64,000 nucleotides of DNA from Chelativorans sp. J32 (GTDB lineage: Bacteria > Pseudomonadota > Alphaproteobacteria > Rhizobiales > Rhizobiaceae): positions 62,001-126,000 of the forward strand of contig NZ_JAEQ01000003.1 of NCBI RefSeq assembly GCF_000518985.1, given 5' to 3'. Every line of letters starts with the position of its first letter. The stretch's first letter is position 1. The position numbers were made by a program, and so were the translations under genes. Below the pieces are notes generated by a model. That model had not been told where the DNA came from. It searched no databases and saw only the letters and a list, made by a program, of their open reading frames with translations. Below are positions 1 through 7,367 of this stretch, piece after piece.

Positions 1-218
1 TCATGGTCTTCGTTCACACTGTCGGTGAAGTCACTGCCTCCGCATTCCTTTCCGGCACGCATAATCCGGTCATCGGCCGCGTCCTGCTCGACCTGTGGAA
101 TTTCGGAAACTTCCCGCAGGTCGCCTCGCTTGCACTGGTCATCACCGCCATCTCCGCCTCGCTCGTCGGCCTGATGCTGTTCATCACCCGCCGCAGCCAG
201 CGTCTGACAACGTCATGA
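1..218 (+). CDS. Iron(III) ABC transporter permease, C-terminal end (partial)
   Basis: This is the 3' end of a gene that begins before the window. About 72 residues are visible, open from the window edge. They include the hydrophilic loop typical of binding-protein-dependent permeases (GEVTASAFLSG, then PVIGRVLLDLWNFG) and one final membrane segment (about SLALVITAISASLVGLMLF) with a basic cytoplasmic tail. The next gene on the same strand, 45 bases on, encodes a Fe(III)-type binding protein, so this is probably the inner-membrane permease of the same importer. The substrate assignment rests on that neighbour. Confidence 0.75.
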   Translation, partial: MVFVHTVGEVTASAFLSGTHNPVIGRVLLDLWNFGNFPQVASLALVITAISASLVGLMLFITRRSQRLTTS

Positions 219-263
219 TTCCGCCAGGAACCGATCATCCGCAACACTTCAAGGGAGGAAGCA

Positions 264-1268
264 ATGAGTGAAATGAACACGTTCAGGACCCGCCTTGCCA
301 CGCTCGCTTCGGCGGCAGCGCTGATGATAGCCGCGACCTCGGGCGCGGCAGCACAGGCCGAAATGCCTGCAGACCTTGTTGCCGCTGCGAAGGCCGAGGG
401 TTCGCTAACGGTCTACACAAACGTCGACCCCTCGTTGATGGAGAAGCTGTCGGCTGCATTTACCGCCGCTCATGGCATCAAGGTCGACATTCAGCGGCAG
501 GCGTCATCGGCGCTTGCGCAACGTTTCGTGGCCGAGAACGACACCGACAATACCATTGCTGATGTCTACTATTCCACTGACCGCGCCTTCCACGATGACC
601 TCTTTGCGAAGGGATTGTTCTCGTCGGTCGAGACCGTTCCTGGTTATGCGGAATGGCCGCAGGAAGCAAAGTCCGAGGGCACGATCACCATCGGCTACAA
701 TCCCTATTCCCTCGTATGGAACAAGGACCTTGTTCCGAACGGCCTGACGAGTTGGGAGCAACTGAACGATCCGGCCTATGAAGGACAGGTGATCCTCACC
801 GACCCACGTTCCAGCGTAACGTCGAACCAGTTCTACAAGATGCTGCATGATCTCTACGGAGACGCGTTTCTCGAGAAGCTTGGCAGCCACGCAACCTACT
901 CGCCGAGCGCGGTTCCGGGCATCCAGCAGGTTGCCGCAGGCGCTCAGGCGATCTATGCGCCTGGGATTCATCAGGTGGTGACGGGCCTCGTTGCGTCCGG
1001 CGCCCCGCTCGGCGAGAGTTTCCCCGAGCCGTCGATTTCTTCGAACAACGTAGCCAGCCTGGTCGCCAAGGCACCGCACGCCAATGCAGCCAAGCTTTTC
1101 GTAGCGTTCCTGATGACGAAGGAAGCGCAGGCAATCAATAATTTCGACGGCTTCTCTCCGATCGAGGGCATCGAAAACACTCGCACGATGCCGCAGATCG
1201 TCAATATCGAACCGACAGACGCCATGGCCGCGTCGGAAAAGATCTATCAGTTGATGGGACTGCAATAA
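264..1268 (+). CDS. Iron(III) ABC transporter periplasmic binding protein (FutA/FbpA-like)
   Basis: The 334-residue product is a family-1 extracellular solute-binding protein. It has a signal peptide (basic start, hydrophobic stretch about residues 13-30, cleavage near GAAAQA). The mature part reads like the ferric-ion binding proteins: a first strand SLTVYTNVD, then YNPYSLVWN and YAPGIHQVV, which carry tyrosines of the kind that coordinate iron in this family. A strong Shine-Dalgarno (GGGAGGAAG) precedes the ATG at 264; a second ATG at 273 is possible. It lies just downstream of the permease end, so it probably delivers ferric iron to it. A strong terminator follows, so the binding protein is last in its operon. 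Confidence 0.85.
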   Translation: MSEMNTFRTRLATLASAAALMIAATSGAAAQAEMPADLVAAAKAEGSLTVYTNVDPSLMEKLSAAFTAAHGIKVDIQRQASSALAQRFVAENDTDNTIADVYYSTDRAFHDDLFAKGLFSSVETVPGYAEWPQEAKSEGTITIGYNPYSLVWNKDLVPNGLTSWEQLNDPAYEGQVILTDPRSSVTSNQFYKMLHDLYGDAFLEKLGSHATYSPSAVPGIQQVAAGAQAIYAPGIHQVVTGLVASGAPLGESFPEPSISSNNVASLVAKAPHANAAKLFVAFLMTKEAQAINNFDGFSPIEGIENTRTMPQIVNIEPTDAMAASEKIYQLMGLQ

Positions 1269-1301
1269 GCTGCTTTCCCGAGCTCGACCAATTATGCCGA
1301 T

Positions 1302-1334
1302 GCCGCGGTTCGCAGGAACCGCGGCTCTTTTCTT
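1302..1334 (+). terminator. Rho-independent terminator after the iron-binding protein gene
   Basis: A perfect 10-base-pair stem (GCCGCGGTTC at 1302-1311 with GAACCGCGGC at 1316-1325) encloses a GCAG tetraloop. It is followed directly by the T-rich stretch TCTTTTCTT. Confidence 0.9.
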
Positions 1335-1721
1335 CCGCCATGAAGCAGTTTCCGCCCAAAGACGCTCAAGATTGATGAGCACGGCCGGGCGAAGGCCGTA
1401 GACGGGTGCCGTAGGCCGAAGCCGGACGGGTTCGCTCATCGACCCTCATCGGGCGAAAAGGGCGTGGGGGCGGCGTTCCCTAAGGCGCCTTATGCTTGCT
1501 GTTGCCGCCGGCTGGATGCGGCCACCCCTCAACCCGATCGAAGGCCTTCCAAAGATCAAACACTGGAAGCGGCGCGCCCACGGACGAGCGAGGGGGCTTT
1601 TGGCGCCACATCGGCCATCTTGTCTCAACAATCGAACCCGGCGGATGCGAAAACTACTTCGCGGACGCCGGACAGCTTCCATTTGAATGGATTATGGAAG
1701 CTTGCCTCATGGGCAAAGGTA
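1335..1721. other. Intergenic stretch, no gene supported
   Basis: Nothing convincing was found here. Short open frames exist on both strands but lack ribosome binding sites and protein-like composition. Base composition falls towards AT at its right end, which leads into the orphan gene at 1722-2264. Confidence 0.6.
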
Positions 1722-2264
1722 TTAATTTGCGGGCAGTAAGCCCTCTTCTGGAAGGAAACGCAGCCCATCCCCGATCTGACATTCAAAAACGATTGGTTCA
1801 GACAGAGGTTTGTAGGTGACCGGAGAAAGCCTTCTCACGGTCAAGGTTCCGATATTATTCGATGCGACCCTATATTGGAGAAACTCAATAACAGGCGCTC
1901 CATCAGGCGTTACGGTGAAATGCTCATCGGCATAAGCAATGTGAGCGTTAGGCTCTGGAAGGATTTGAAACGCATCAATCCAGAACCCGCCGACAGATCT
2001 AATATTGGTGATTATCGTTCCCGATTTTTGAGTACACTTCTTCAAATCAGAAATTGATACGGTTTCTTTCCCGCTAAGAAGCCTATCACGCAGCTGCTCA
2101 TAAGGAGAGGGGGTTCCGCCAGAGCTAGTTGGGGGGCAACGATAGACACCGTTATTAGTCCAAACAAGTAACGCAACATATGTCGCCTCAAAGACTGTTT
2201 GTAAGAAATGAGCTAACAATAAACTTGGCGATTGCTGACGTGAAACTTGACATACAACTGTCAT
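1722..2264 (-). CDS. Orphan hypothetical protein
   Basis: I do not recognise this family. From the ATG at 2264 the product is 180 residues; an in-frame GTG at 2276 would add four. The only upstream ribosome-site candidate is a weak GGTGA. The N-terminal third holds a hydrophobic stretch (about LLLAHFLQTVFEATYVALLVW) that could be a membrane anchor or uncleaved signal. The rest is an ordinary globular-looking mix (VSISDLKKCTQ, GGFWIDAFQILPEPNAH, FTVTPDGAPVIEFLQY) with two cysteines. Amino-acid composition is protein-like, whereas the complementary frames look random. Base composition is clearly more AT-rich than the flanking genes, which suggests recent acquisition. No functional neighbour is evident. 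Confidence 0.5.
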   Translation of the reverse strand: MTVVCQVSRQQSPSLLLAHFLQTVFEATYVALLVWTNNGVYRCPPTSSGGTPSPYEQLRDRLLSGKETVSISDLKKCTQKSGTIITNIRSVGGFWIDAFQILPEPNAHIAYADEHFTVTPDGAPVIEFLQYRVASNNIGTLTVRRLSPVTYKPLSEPIVFECQIGDGLRFLPEEGLLPAN

Positions 2265-2276
2265 GGATATCACCAA

Positions 2277-3111
2277 GGGAATGGCATGGTCATTATAATG
2301 TTTGTTTACGTTTCTGCCGTCGCTCCTTAGCGGTTGGTTGGAACCCGGTCAGGCGTAAACGATATCAGGATGGCTTTCAATCCCACTTGATGGCTGGCAG
2401 TCCAATCGAGCGTGCGCAGAACAATGCAAAACTCAAAACTGCGCCGAGATTTCCGAGGTATCGGTTCCGGTGAGGGAAAGGCATCCTGGCAATCACTTCG
2501 CGATCTTCGACGGAGATTAAAATCTGGCGAGAGCTGTCGGCAGCGCTCGCCCGCTCTGGCACTCGTCAACGCCTTAAGATGCACCCGGCCAAACAGGTTT
2601 ATCCGCATCATCTGGCTGTGTCGCGCGCACCGTTGCGGTCCGTTTAGCCACTGCAATAACGGCCTGCTTCTAGACTGCCCCGCTCAATCTTCCGGGCTGC
2701 GTCCTTCAGCGCTGCCATGAGATCAGTGGGATGACTGACCACTTTTACCTCACGACGGATATTGCGGTTCATCCCGATGCGAACGGTACTCCGGGGCTTT
2801 GGGGCCGCATTGTGCGACCATTCGTGCAGGAGCCGTTTGTGTTGTCTGCCGAGCAGGCGAAACGGCGCTGCAGCGAGCATGGCTGCTGCGGACGCCGCAA
2901 TAGACGAGGTCGGAGAGCGGGCTTTTGGCGCGCCCTCAGCGTGCTCAGAGATTGGTCCGGTGATGCTCGCGCACCGCGGCGGCGACTTTGGCGCGTTCCT
3001 CCGCAATCTTCTGCTTCGCTTTCGAACGCGTCGTGTCGAGCAGCATCTTCATTGAAGGAACAAACGATTTGATCTGAGCATTTAGGGGAGGCTTCAACGA
3101 GAGCCTCAATC
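2277..3111. other. Gene-poor stretch with possible decayed coding remnants
   Basis: About 830 bases hold no intact recognisable gene. Several short minus-strand pieces have protein-like composition but are broken across frames. One ends in AALKDAARKIERGSLEAG near 2650-2700. Another is the 35-codon piece at 2945-3052, preceded in a different frame by MIEALVEASPK. This looks like the residue of degraded genes between the iron transporter and the xoxF operon. No terminal inverted repeats or transposase motifs were seen. Confidence 0.4.
2945..3052 (-). pseudogene. Short coding remnant, lysine/glutamate-rich helix
   Basis: A 35-codon open frame encodes a charged, probably helical peptide (TTRSKAKQKIAEERAKVAAA, then VREHHRTNL and stop). 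The same reading continues upstream for a few codons (IKSFVPS). A plausible start (MIEALVEASPK) lies in another frame just before it, as if a frameshift had split a small gene. No family was recognised. It may equally be a real small gene, or chance. Confidence 0.25.
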
Positions 3112-4968
3112 ATGAGCCGCAGGTCTCCAGCCTTTGAAGGTGAACCCGTAATCGGCTTGAGATGCAAAGTGCTCGCCGCCTTCACGGCGGGACTGCTTTC
3201 TTTTGCAGTCCTTGGGCCCGCCCTTGGCCAGCAAAGCCCCGGCGCGAACATAGCGCCGCCACCAGCCGCCGCTCCGGCCGATGACGGGCAATGGACGATG
3301 CCCGCCAAGAATTACGCCTCCACGCGCTACAGCGAGCTGAGCGAGATCAATGAGAGCAATGTGGGCCGGCTGCAGGTGGCCTTCACCTTCTCAACCGGCG
3401 TGGCGAAAGGTCATGAGGCAGCGCCCTTGGTCGTCGGCGCCACAATGTATATCGTCACCCCCTTTCCCAACATCCTTTATGCGCTCGACCTCACCAAGCC
3501 GGGCGCTCCAATGAAATGGAAATTCGAGCCGAAGCCCGAACCTGCTGCGCAGGGCGTGGCCTGCTGCGACGTGGTGAATCGGGGCGCTGTCTTTTCGAAC
3601 GGCCGCATATTCTTCGCCACGCTCGATGGTCATGCGGTCGCCGTCGATGCCGAGACCGGCGAGCAGGTCTGGAACACGAAGATCGGCAACATCAATATCG
3701 GCGAGACCATCACGATGGCGCCGCTGGTGGTGAAGGACAAGGTACTGGTCGGCAATTCCGGCGGCGAACTGGGCGTGCGCGGCTGGATCAAAGCGCTCGA
3801 TGTCGATGATGGGCACGTTGTCTGGACCGCCTACAGCACCGGCCCGGACAATGAAGTGCTCATCGGGGCGGAGTTCAAGCCCTTCTACGAGATGGACCAA
3901 GGGAGGGATCTGGGCGTCACAAGCTGGCCGCCGGACGCGTGGAAGATCGGCGGCGGCAATGTGTGGGGCTGGATTTCCTACGATCCCGAACTCGACCTGA
4001 TCTATCACGGCACTGGAAATCCGGGTCCGTGGAATCCGGATTTGCGCCCCGGCGACAACAAATGGACGGCCGGTATTTTTGCGCGCGATCCCGATACGGG
4101 GTCGGCGCATTGGTTCTATCAATGGACGCCGCACGACCAGCACGATTATGACGGGATCAACGAGCAGATCCTGCTCGACATGGACTGGCAAGGCCAGCCG
4201 CGAAAGGTTCTCGTCCGGCCCGAGCGAAACGGCTATGTCTACGTGCTGGACCGGACCACCGGCGAAGTGCTCTCGGCGAAGCCGTTCGGGGCCGTCAATT
4301 CGAGCAAAGGCGTCGACCTTGAAACCGGCAGGCTGATCGAGAATCCCGAGAAGAAGACAGGCACCGGCAAGGTCGTCCGCGATATCTGCCCGACGGCATC
4401 GGGCGCCAAGGATTGGCAGCCTTCCGCCTTCTCGCCCCGTACGGGGCTGCTCTATATTCCTCACAGCAATCTATGCATGGATGAGCAGGGCGTCGAGGTG
4501 AACTATATCGCCGGCACCCCTTATGTCGGCATGAATGTGCGCATGAAGCCGGGGCCAGGTGGGCATCGCGGCGAATTCACCGCCTGGGACATCGCCAACG
4601 AAAAACCTGCCTGGAAGCTCAAGGAGAATTTCCCCGTCTGGAGCGGAGCGCTCGTGACCGCCGGCGACGTGGTGTTCTACGGGACCATGGAAGGCTGGTT
4701 CAAGGCTGTGAGCGCCAGGACGGGCGAGCTGTTGTGGCAGTTCAAGACCTCGTCGGGGATCATCGGTCAGCCTATCGCCTATCGTGGCCCCGATGGGCAT
4801 GAATATATCGCGGTGCTTTCCGGCGTGGGCGGTTGGGCCGGTGCCATCGTGACGGGTGATCTCGATCCGCGCGATGCGACCGCCGCGCTCGGCTTCGCCA
4901 ACGCGATGAGGGACCTCAAGGATGCCACCAATGCCGGAGGGGCGCTCTATGTGTTCCGGCTGCCTTGA
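3112..4968 (+). CDS. xoxF: Lanthanide-type PQQ-dependent methanol/alcohol dehydrogenase (XoxF-like)
   Basis: This periplasmic quinoprotein oxidises methanol or another primary alcohol and passes electrons to a cytochrome c. The 618-residue protein has a signal peptide (about residues 17-40) and the eight-bladed propeller, with XoxF-like blocks such as NYASTRYSELSEIN, TPFPNILYALDL, RPGDNKW and a C-terminal LSGVGGWAG. The vicinal cysteines that sit over PQQ are Cys151-Cys152. Metal and catalytic residues appear as Glu219 (in GGEL), Asn302 (TGNP), Asp345 and Asp347 in HDYDG. The second aspartate of the D-Y-D pair is the family mark of lanthanide-dependent enzymes; calcium-dependent MxaF has alanine there. 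The annotated ATG lacks a clear ribosome site. A TTG about 15 codons later would give a more usual signal peptide. It heads an operon with xoxJ, cytochrome c and a terminal oxidase. The XoxF clade was not determined. Confidence 0.88.
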   Translation: MSRRSPAFEGEPVIGLRCKVLAAFTAGLLSFAVLGPALGQQSPGANIAPPPAAAPADDGQWTMPAKNYASTRYSELSEINESNVGRLQVAFTFSTGVAKGHEAAPLVVGATMYIVTPFPNILYALDLTKPGAPMKWKFEPKPEPAAQGVACCDVVNRGAVFSNGRIFFATLDGHAVAVDAETGEQVWNTKIGNINIGETITMAPLVVKDKVLVGNSGGELGVRGWIKALDVDDGHVVWTAYSTGPDNEVLIGAEFKPFYEMDQGRDLGVTSWPPDAWKIGGGNVWGWISYDPELDLIYHGTGNPGPWNPDLRPGDNKWTAGIFARDPDTGSAHWFYQWTPHDQHDYDGINEQILLDMDWQGQPRKVLVRPERNGYVYVLDRTTGEVLSAKPFGAVNSSKGVDLETGRLIENPEKKTGTGKVVRDICPTASGAKDWQPSAFSPRTGLLYIPHSNLCMDEQGVEVNYIAGTPYVGMNVRMKPGPGGHRGEFTAWDIANEKPAWKLKENFPVWSGALVTAGDVVFYGTMEGWFKAVSARTGELLWQFKTSSGIIGQPIAYRGPDGHEYIAVLSGVGGWAGAIVTGDLDPRDATAALGFANAMRDLKDATNAGGALYVFRLP

Positions 4969-5815
4969 TACGGTGGGTCCGGTTCTGAGGCGGGGCGGAG
5001 GTCGGCTTGTCCGGTGGTTCGTCCTCTCCCTGCCCATCATCGTCGGGCTTGCAGTGCCGGCGTCGGCGCGGGAATTGAGAGTGTGCGCCGATCCGAACAA
5101 CCTTCCTTTCTCGAATGAACGCGGCGAGGGTTTCGAGAACAAGATCGTCGAGATCCTTGCAAAGGATCTCGGAGCGGAAGTCTCCTATGTCTGGTGGGCG
5201 CAGCGGCGCGGATTTGTCCGCAACACGCTTAAGGCCGGCCTTTGCGATCTCATTCCGGGCACGCCGGCTGATCTCGAAATGCTGAGCCCGACTGCGCCCT
5301 ATTACCGGTCGAGCTATGTTTTCGTCACACGCGAGGATGGGCCGGATATTTCGTCCTTCGATGATCCGCGGCTTCGCGACCTTACGATCGGCGTGCAACT
5401 GATCGGCGACGATGGCGCAGACCCACCTCCCGTAACCGAACTGGCGCGCCGTGGCATCGTCGGCCGACTGCGCGGGTTTCCCGTCTATGGGGACTATTCG
5501 CTGCCAAACCCGCCGTCGAGAATTATCGAAGCGGTTGCCGAGGGCGAGATCGACGTGGCGATCGCCTGGGGGCCGCTCGCCGGTTATTTCGCGGAAAGAC
5601 AGCCGGTGAGGCTGAAGGTCGCTCCGGTTTCGCCGCAGGCCGATCAGGCTACGATACCGATGGTCTACGACATCTCGATGGGCGTGCGCCGCGACGACGA
5701 GGGTTTGCGTGGCGAGATCGATGCTGCACTCGCCAAGCACAAGCCGGAGATAAAGGCGGTGCTGACCGAGTACAATGTGCCGCTGCTTGACCCGACTGGC
5801 AGTAGATCACCATGA
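4949..5815 (+). CDS. xoxJ: XoxJ/MxaJ-like periplasmic protein of the quinoprotein dehydrogenase
   Basis: The product resembles an amino-acid-type binding protein (RELRVCADPNNLPFSNERGEG, then a bilobed fold) of the MxaJ/XoxJ group. These proteins accompany PQQ methanol dehydrogenases and are thought to help activation or metallation of the dehydrogenase. A hydrophobic signal segment lies ahead of ASARELRVC. The best start is the ATG at 4949, six bases after GGAGGGG; ATGs at 4922 and 4931 are also in frame. It overlaps the end of xoxF by 20 bases, so translation is probably coupled. The length from 4949 is 288 residues. Confidence 0.85.
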   Translation: MCSGCLDTVGPVLRRGGGRLVRWFVLSLPIIVGLAVPASARELRVCADPNNLPFSNERGEGFENKIVEILAKDLGAEVSYVWWAQRRGFVRNTLKAGLCDLIPGTPADLEMLSPTAPYYRSSYVFVTREDGPDISSFDDPRLRDLTIGVQLIGDDGADPPPVTELARRGIVGRLRGFPVYGDYSLPNPPSRIIEAVAEGEIDVAIAWGPLAGYFAERQPVRLKVAPVSPQADQATIPMVYDISMGVRRDDEGLRGEIDAALAKHKPEIKAVLTEYNVPLLDPTGSRSP

Positions 5816-6351
5816 AAACCCGCGTTCTCCTCCTGATGCTGCTGTGTGTCGCGATCCCGGTCGCCGGCTGCGAGCGGGAGGAGCGGAACACCCGGCCCGA
5901 CCCGGCGCTCGGCAGCAGCGAGCAAGGCGTACCGGTAACCACATTGGCGCCTGGAGGGGAGCGGCCGTCGCTTTCCGATACGAAGGCAGCCGAGTTCGAG
6001 AACAACGCTTACCATCTCAGCGAGGGCAAGAGGCTGTTCGACTGGTTCAACTGCTCGGGCTGCCATGCCAATGGCGGCGGGGGCATGGGGCCGGCCCTGA
6101 TGGATGACAAATGGATTTATGGCGGCTCCATCGAATCGATCCACGCGACGATCCGGGATGGCCGGCCGAACGGGATGCCGTCCTTCCGTGACCGGATACC
6201 CGACGATCAGATCTGGGAACTTGCCGCATTCGTGCGTGCTCTCTCGGGCAATGCTTCGAAGGCGGCCGCTCCCAGCCGCAACGACGATATGATGGCGCAT
6301 CCGTCCGAAAACAGGCTGCCGAATGCGACCACCCTGGGGAAATCGCCATGA
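5812..6351 (+). CDS. Lipoprotein cytochrome c, probable electron acceptor of XoxF (XoxG-like)
   Basis: The 179-residue protein has one c-type haem site, CSGCH (Cys81, Cys84, His85), with a likely axial methionine at Met122 in GMPSF. The N-terminus is a lipoprotein signal with lipobox VAGC (Cys20), so the protein should be anchored to a membrane rather than free like typical XoxG. An acidic, proline-rich linker (residues 22-60) separates anchor and haem domain. The start overlaps the xoxJ stop as ATGA, and its own stop overlaps coxB. By position it should carry electrons from the dehydrogenase to the oxidase. Partner specificity is inferred. Confidence 0.8.
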   Translation: MKTRVLLLMLLCVAIPVAGCEREERNTRPDPALGSSEQGVPVTTLAPGGERPSLSDTKAAEFENNAYHLSEGKRLFDWFNCSGCHANGGGGMGPALMDDKWIYGGSIESIHATIRDGRPNGMPSFRDRIPDDQIWELAAFVRALSGNASKAAAPSRNDDMMAHPSENRLPNATTLGKSP

Positions 6352-7367
6352 CAAAGGCAGCGGGCCGGATCGCCGGCGCGGTGTTGCTGGCCTTCATCCT
6401 TTCCGGTTGCAGCGGCGTGCAGTCGGCCTTGGATCCGAAGGGGCCTGCGGCCGGCGAACTCGCGCGGCTCATCTGGTTCTTCACCGTTCTCTGCACGATC
6501 ATCTGGGTGCTGGTAATGGGCGTGGTTGCCGGCATCCTGTTGCGTCGAAGGCAAAGGCGATTGCACGATCCGCTTCGTGTCGATCAGGACGAAGAGCGGA
6601 CGATCTCGCGCGTGGTGATCTCGGCGGTCGGTGCCACTGCCCTGGTGCTGGTCGGGCTCACACTTCTCAGCTTCTTCGCCAACCGTACGCTTGCGGGAAT
6701 CGGCGAAGACGCGGTCCTGACGATCCGTCTCACAGGGCATCAATGGTGGTGGGAGGTGCGTTATGAAAACGCGGAACCGAACCGGATCCTGACCACAGCC
6801 AACGAGATCCACATCCCGGCAGGCGAGGCGGTTCGCCTCCTTCTCGAGTCGGACGATGTCATCCACTCGTTCTGGGTTCCGTCGCTGCATGGGAAGCTCG
6901 ATCTCGTTCCCGGCATGGTCAACACGCTGACCCTGCGGGCCGACAGGCCCGGCATTTATCGCGGCCAGTGTGCGGAGTTTTGCGGCGCCCAGCACGCCCA
7001 TATGGCGACCCTTGTGGTCGCCCAGCCGCGGGCCGAGTTCGACGCCTGGTACGACGAGCAGCTGAAATCGGCCGTCGAACCTTCTTCGGAAGAGCAGCGG
7101 ACCGGGCGCGACACCTTCCTCAACGGCCCTTGTGTCATGTGTCACAGGATCCAGGGCACGCCTGCCGGGGCGATCACCGGTCCCGATCTCACTCACGTCG
7201 CCAGCCGGCAGACGATCGCAGCGGGCACCTTGCGGTTCAGTCGCGGCAATCTTGCCGCCTGGATCGCCGATCCACAGGGTATCAAACCCGGCTCCAAGAT
7301 GCCGGTCATGGATCTCGATGGTGACCAGCTCAATGCGATCGTAGCCTATCTCGAGAGCCTCAAATGA
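6348..7367 (+). CDS. ctaC: Cytochrome c oxidase subunit II with fused cytochrome c (caa3 type)
   Basis: Subunit II accepts electrons from cytochrome c at the dinuclear CuA centre. Here it has a lipobox (LSGC, Cys21), two membrane helices (about 41-63 and 88-111) and the aromatic patch GHQWWWEV. A complete CuA set is present: His173, Cys208, Glu210, Cys212, His216 and Met219 within CAEFCGAQHAHM. After residue 245 follows a second domain with a haem c motif CVMCH (262-266) and a methionine in SKMPVMD. The fused haem domain marks a caa3-type oxidase. Start and stop overlap both neighbours by four bases. Confidence 0.93.
   Translation: MTKAAGRIAGAVLLAFILSGCSGVQSALDPKGPAAGELARLIWFFTVLCTIIWVLVMGVVAGILLRRRQRRLHDPLRVDQDEERTISRVVISAVGATALVLVGLTLLSFFANRTLAGIGEDAVLTIRLTGHQWWWEVRYENAEPNRILTTANEIHIPAGEAVRLLLESDDVIHSFWVPSLHGKLDLVPGMVNTLTLRADRPGIYRGQCAEFCGAQHAHMATLVVAQPRAEFDAWYDEQLKSAVEPSSEEQRTGRDTFLNGPCVMCHRIQGTPAGAITGPDLTHVASRQTIAAGTLRFSRGNLAAWIADPQGIKPGSKMPVMDLDGDQLNAIVAYLESLK

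Noticed and set aside
504-1439. Long minus-strand reading frame opposite the iron-binding protein gene
   Set aside because: It is arginine-rich, has no domain or ribosome site, and mirrors the codon pattern of the clear plus-strand gene.
3391-4464. 357-codon minus-strand frame opposite xoxF
   Set aside because: It is a shadow of the strongly recognised quinoprotein; high GC keeps the opposite frame open.
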